Shown: piece after piece, positions 60,182 through 64,000 of the stretch
How positions within the stretch are numbered: the first letter of the stretch is position 1
How the letters are laid out: the number at the start of each line of letters is the position of its first letter
NCBI GenBank assembly: GCA_023053685.1
Contig: JALIGW010000029.1
Coordinates: forward strand, 4,536,501 to 4,600,500
DNA: 64,000 nt
DNA from: Diadophis punctatus similis
Lineage: Eukaryota; Chordata; Lepidosauria; Squamata; Dipsadidae
Reading direction: 5' to 3'
Program-made: the position numbers and the translations under genes
The notes under the pieces: model-generated
Databases searched by the model: none
The model's input: only the letters and a program-made list of their open reading frames with translations
What the model was told of the DNA's origin: nothing

Positions 60182-61130
60182 TATTATTTATTTATTTATT
60201 TATTTTGTCAAGTACGTATTGGTAATATACATAGATATAACATTGTTTATATACATAAGATGGGTACTAATAAGAGGGAACATTAGGACAAGGACGGTAG
60301 GCACGCTGGTGCACTTATGCACACCCCTTACTGACCTCTTAGGAATCGGGTGAGGTCAACAGTGGACAGTCTAAGGGTAAAGATTTGGGGGTTTGGTGAC
60401 GAAACCACAAAGTCAGGTAGTGAGTTCCAGGCATTAACCACTCTGTTGCTAAAGTCGTATTTTCTACAGTCAAGTTTGGAGCGGTTCACTTTGAGTTTGT
60501 ATCTGTTGTGTGCTTGTGTATTGTTGTGGTTGAAGCTGAAGTAGTTGTTGACAGGAAGGATGTTGTAGCAGATAATTGTATGAGCTATGCTTAGGTCGTG
60601 CCGAAGGCGACGTAGTTCTAAGCTTTTTTTAGCCCAGGATTTCAAGTCTGGTTGCGTAAGGTATTCTGTTGCGAGTAGAGGAGTGGAGGACTCTTCTCGT
60701 AAAGTATCTCTGAACACTTTCTAATGTATTTATGTCCGATATGCGGTGTGGGTTCCAGACAGATGAGCTGTATTCAAGGATTGGTCTGGCGAATGTTTTG
60801 TATGCTCTGGTTAGTAGTATGATATAACCGGAGAAGAAACTACGTAAGATTAGGTTAACAACTCTTGAAGCCTTTTTGGCGATGTTGTTGCAGTGGGCTT
60901 TGGCACTTAGGTCATTTGATATGAGTATTCGAAGGTTTTTGACAGAGTGAGGGTCGTCTGCAAGGTCTTGTCCATTCAGTTTGTATTTGGTGTTCTTTTT
61001 TGCTAATGTGTAGGACAGAGCATTTGTTGGTTGAGATTTGGAGTTGCCAGATGTTTGACCATTCTGACACAGAGTCAAGGTTGATAAAGGCTTTCATAGA
61101 CAGTGTTTCTTGGACAACACTGCCCAACTG
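60182..61130 (-). mobile_element. CR1-L3-type LINE, frameshifted
   Basis: On the minus strand two overlapping frames (61078-60629 and 60717-60328) encode consecutive parts of the RT C-terminal region: ARPILEYSSSVWNPHRISDI then FSNRVVNAWNSLPDFVVSSP. A shift near 60700 separates them. The 3' tail is the (TTTA)n at 60182-60206. Inactive. Confidence 0.88.
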
Positions 61131-62546
61131 CTATAGACTCTGACTTTTTGCTACAAGATGGACTGTGTCAAGTAATTTTGAGATCCCAAAAGAAAATTTG
61201 TATCCCACATGAAGTTGCTCTCACCAAGATAGTGAATATGTCTGCCTCAGTGCTCCATTTTGGTGTGATATTGAACATAGGTCAATATAGGTCAAGAAGA
61301 TCTTTTCCAAATAAAATGGATATGTGGTTATTTATGGTACTTATGCAAAAGTTTTCAACCATCATAGTTTATTATTTGTTTAAACACAGTTTTTTTAACA
61401 GTTATAGCAGATGGGCAGCATATTAAGATCTTGTGGAAGACTGGTGCCTAGTATTAGAAACACAATTCTAGAGTAACAGGTAGAATCAGTATCCCAGTGG
61501 TTCAGAAATATCATTTTGGAATACAAAATCCCCAGATTTGTATTACGTGCCTATGTATTATTAGCTAGAGCAACAGCAGAAGACAGTAGACATAAATGCA
61601 TCTTGTCCAGCTTTCCTCAAAAGTAATTGATTCTCACTAACCCGTTTGCTTAATGCTATTATAGTGAAAACCTCTGAGAGCTGTTTAGATAATTACATCC
61701 AGCTGTTTGGCTCATTCTATGACATGTTATCTCCACCATGGTATCCTCAAAGTGTTGTCCAGCAGACTTGTTCCAGGTGGTAATATTTAGCATTTGGTTA
61801 GCATTTTACTTGGTGGATGTAGTAGAAGTAAAATTCTCGCCCACCTGCTGTGGTAAATTGTTCAGTACTTTGAGAAGGTTTCTTGTATCTAATCAGAATT
61901 TAACACTGTAATTGAAGGCTTTCTAGATTGGTATCAAAACTATTTCCTGGTCATATATGGGCTCATTGGTTTCAATCGGCAAGGCCTGAAAAAGAAGATA
62001 AATGCTTGAGTCAATCTGTTCCACTATATGCATTTGGCTTACAAAAGCTAGCAGAAGAATTTGGCTAGCTGGTTTGAAAGGATTGGGGGGGTTATCTAAA
62101 CAAGAGCAGGGGGTTATGAAAAGTGATAGTAGAGTCTCTTCAGATAAATACTTCCCTGAACTCAGTTATGAAAGGCAATCAACCAGTTGCTTTCCAATAA
62201 AATGCTGAGATAATGACAGGCAATCAGCTTCAGACAGCTTGGAGAAATTATCTATGGATGATGACTATTCACTCATGTTCTGGAGATAAAGTAAGGATTC
62301 TAGACTTAAGTAGTCTTGCTTGACCTGACTGGGAAGGAAGATAAGGTAACTGCCATTTTGCTAGCACACTTGTGTCTCTCACCAGTTTTTATATAATCAT
62401 ATTTTTAATAAAAATAAATTATTAACAATAAAATAAACTTTTTGCACCAGCTATGCATGGTACAAGTTGGTGGCTATGTGATGGTTTCACACTATCTGCA
62501 TGCTGATCCCAAAAACCGGAAATGTTCTGTAGTCTAATCTCTATAT
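61131..62546. other. intergenic, nothing recognised
   Basis: No supported feature. Confidence 0.5.
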
Positions 62547-62826
62547 CAGTGATGGCTAACCTTTTTTTCCTCGGGTGCTGAAAGCGTGCGGCATGCCCAC
62601 ACCCATAATGCAATGTCCCCCCACATGCCCCCTCTGCTGTTCCACCCCCGTGCATGTGCGTGTGACTCTCCCATGCGCCCCCGCCTCCCCACACATGCAC
62701 GTGCGACCCCCCCCCGCACCCCATTTTGGGCCTAGCAGGCCTCCCTGAAGCCTCTGGTGCTGACCTAGGGCAACGGCTCGCATGCCCGCAGAGATGGCTC
62801 CACGTGCCACAGGTTCACCATCATAG
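62547..62826. mobile_element. hAT-like element, 'gatggcgaacc' family, copy 6
   Basis: Perfect 8-base duplication ctctatat; ends CAGTGATGGCTAACC ... GGTTCACCATCATAG. Orientation opposite to copies 1-4, internally shortened. Confidence 0.92.
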
Positions 62827-64000
62827 CTCTATATAAAGCTGCTAGGTGAGATCACCAGAAGGGTACAGTATAGAAAAATGTACTTGTTGGATCACTGTTG
62901 AAGGCTATAAAAATTTGATGGGGAATACACACATTGGTGGTAGAGCTGTGACCTAATCATAGTACGGGAATTTATATATTTTAGAGTGTACTTCACCTAG
63001 TATTCAAATTCAAATTGAAGCTGATTCAAAGTATAGTGACGGCTTGGTACCAAAATCATCCCTGGTTTTAAAGGAATTGCTTGATTTCCATTATGCTTCC
63101 AGTCAGAGTTGATGTTAATACTATACAGACAGCTAAATGTTTTGGGACTGTTATGTTTGAGGGAATGTCTTTCCCCATATCTTCACTTGCCTGAGTATTA
63201 AAATTTGCCAAGGAGCTGCTTCCTCTATTAAGGGTACAGTAGTGTATAATGTGGGAATGTATTTATTTGTTTAAAACATTTATAATAGTCACCCATCTTA
63301 TACCAAACTCTGGGCAGCTCCCAGAAGTGAGAATAGGACCACCCAAAAAGCTAACAGCCCAGCAGCCAGATTGCTTTCATTTTTCACGCAAGTTTGAGGT
63401 TTTTATTTGTGCTGTTTTTTAAATAGATGGCTATTTGTTTTATTGGTTGATTTTTTAATGGCCGCTTTTATTGCCTTATGATTACTCAGATAAGGAGATG
63501 GTGGTATATAATACTCCATTAGTATTCAAATACATTATAAAACATTTTTGATTAGAGATAATGCTGGTACATCTAGAAAGCTTCACGATGTAGGATATAG
63601 CTAGCAAATGCAGTGTATGTGTTAGTCAGGTGTTTCTGAACAGCTGGGTTTGCACCACAAATTTAGTTATCATTAGCTTAACTATAATTTAGTCCATCTA
63701 AACTCCTTTCTGCAATTATGAACACACTATGAACAACATTATAAGCTGGGTTCAGGCAACATACCAAGTTGAAATGTGTTTAGCTACTTTATGCTTCAGT
63801 TAGAATTAACAAATGGCTTGTCTTATCTAGGCATTTATTTGCTTTTTCTATCACTTAAGCTTATAACTTGGGAACTTGTGGCTGCTGAACTAGAATAACC
63901 ATCATCTCTGACCACTGATCAGATGACAATTAACATTAAACCAATGGGAATGATTTGGGATAAGGCATTCTCTCTCTCAACCCATCCTACCTTCACAAGT
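62827..64000. other. intergenic, nothing recognised
   Basis: AT-rich DNA with only LINE-like scraps near 63280-63340 that I cannot name. Confidence 0.5.

Noticed and set aside
60328..61078. Two adjacent minus-strand genes
   Set aside because: Both frames are consecutive parts of one frameshifted CR1-type reverse transcriptase.

Overview
The window looks like squamate reptile genomic DNA, most likely from a snake. The evidence is vertebrate introns with GT/AG splice sites, CpG-island promoters, CR1-L3-type LINEs ending in (AGAAT)n or (AAT)n tails, several tRNA-derived SINEs, and many short GC-rich hAT-type elements with 8-bp target duplications. There is no bacterial-style coding, CRISPR array or operon. 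Real coding sequence is a small fraction; nearly all short open frames are shadows of exons, microsatellites or transposons.

Layout. 1-1.7 kb is a CpG island. On the plus strand, three exons at 2768-3097, 3858-3986 and 4339-4346 encode one immunoglobulin C1-set domain, a connecting peptide with a lysine-bearing transmembrane helix, and a very short tail. A poly(A) signal follows at 4558. This architecture is that of an antigen-receptor constant region (TCR gamma/beta style). None of the three exons contains a methionine. Upstream, inside the CpG island, 962-1008 reads like a degenerate joining (J) segment ending in the correct splice phase. It is preceded by a heptamer/23-bp spacer/nonamer arrangement. 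This is the most unusual part of the window and should be treated as a hypothesis.

From about 20.6 kb to about 55.9 kb on the minus strand lies one complete gene, SLC43A1 (LAT3, a large-neutral-amino-acid facilitator of the major facilitator superfamily). Thirteen coding exons join in phase to 558 codons. A second CpG island at 55.0-56.35 kb is its likely promoter, with a non-coding first exon ending at a donor at 55704. The two genes converge, with about 16 kb of repeats and AT-rich DNA between them.

The rest is repeats: about fifteen non-autonomous hAT-like elements in several families (many with exact 8-bp duplications), at least six copies of a 'tagtcctcgac' element, tRNA-derived SINEs including a near-perfect inverted pair at 13857-14244, L1 remnants at 5.6-6.9 kb and 29.9-30.5 kb, CR1-clade LINE fragments at 32.8-35.4, 39.8-40.1, 52.3-52.7, 57.7-58.7 and 60.2-61.1 kb, and long microsatellites. 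One hAT-like family carries large palindromes packed with ETS-type ACCGGAAGTG sites. From 58.7 kb to the end I see no gene.
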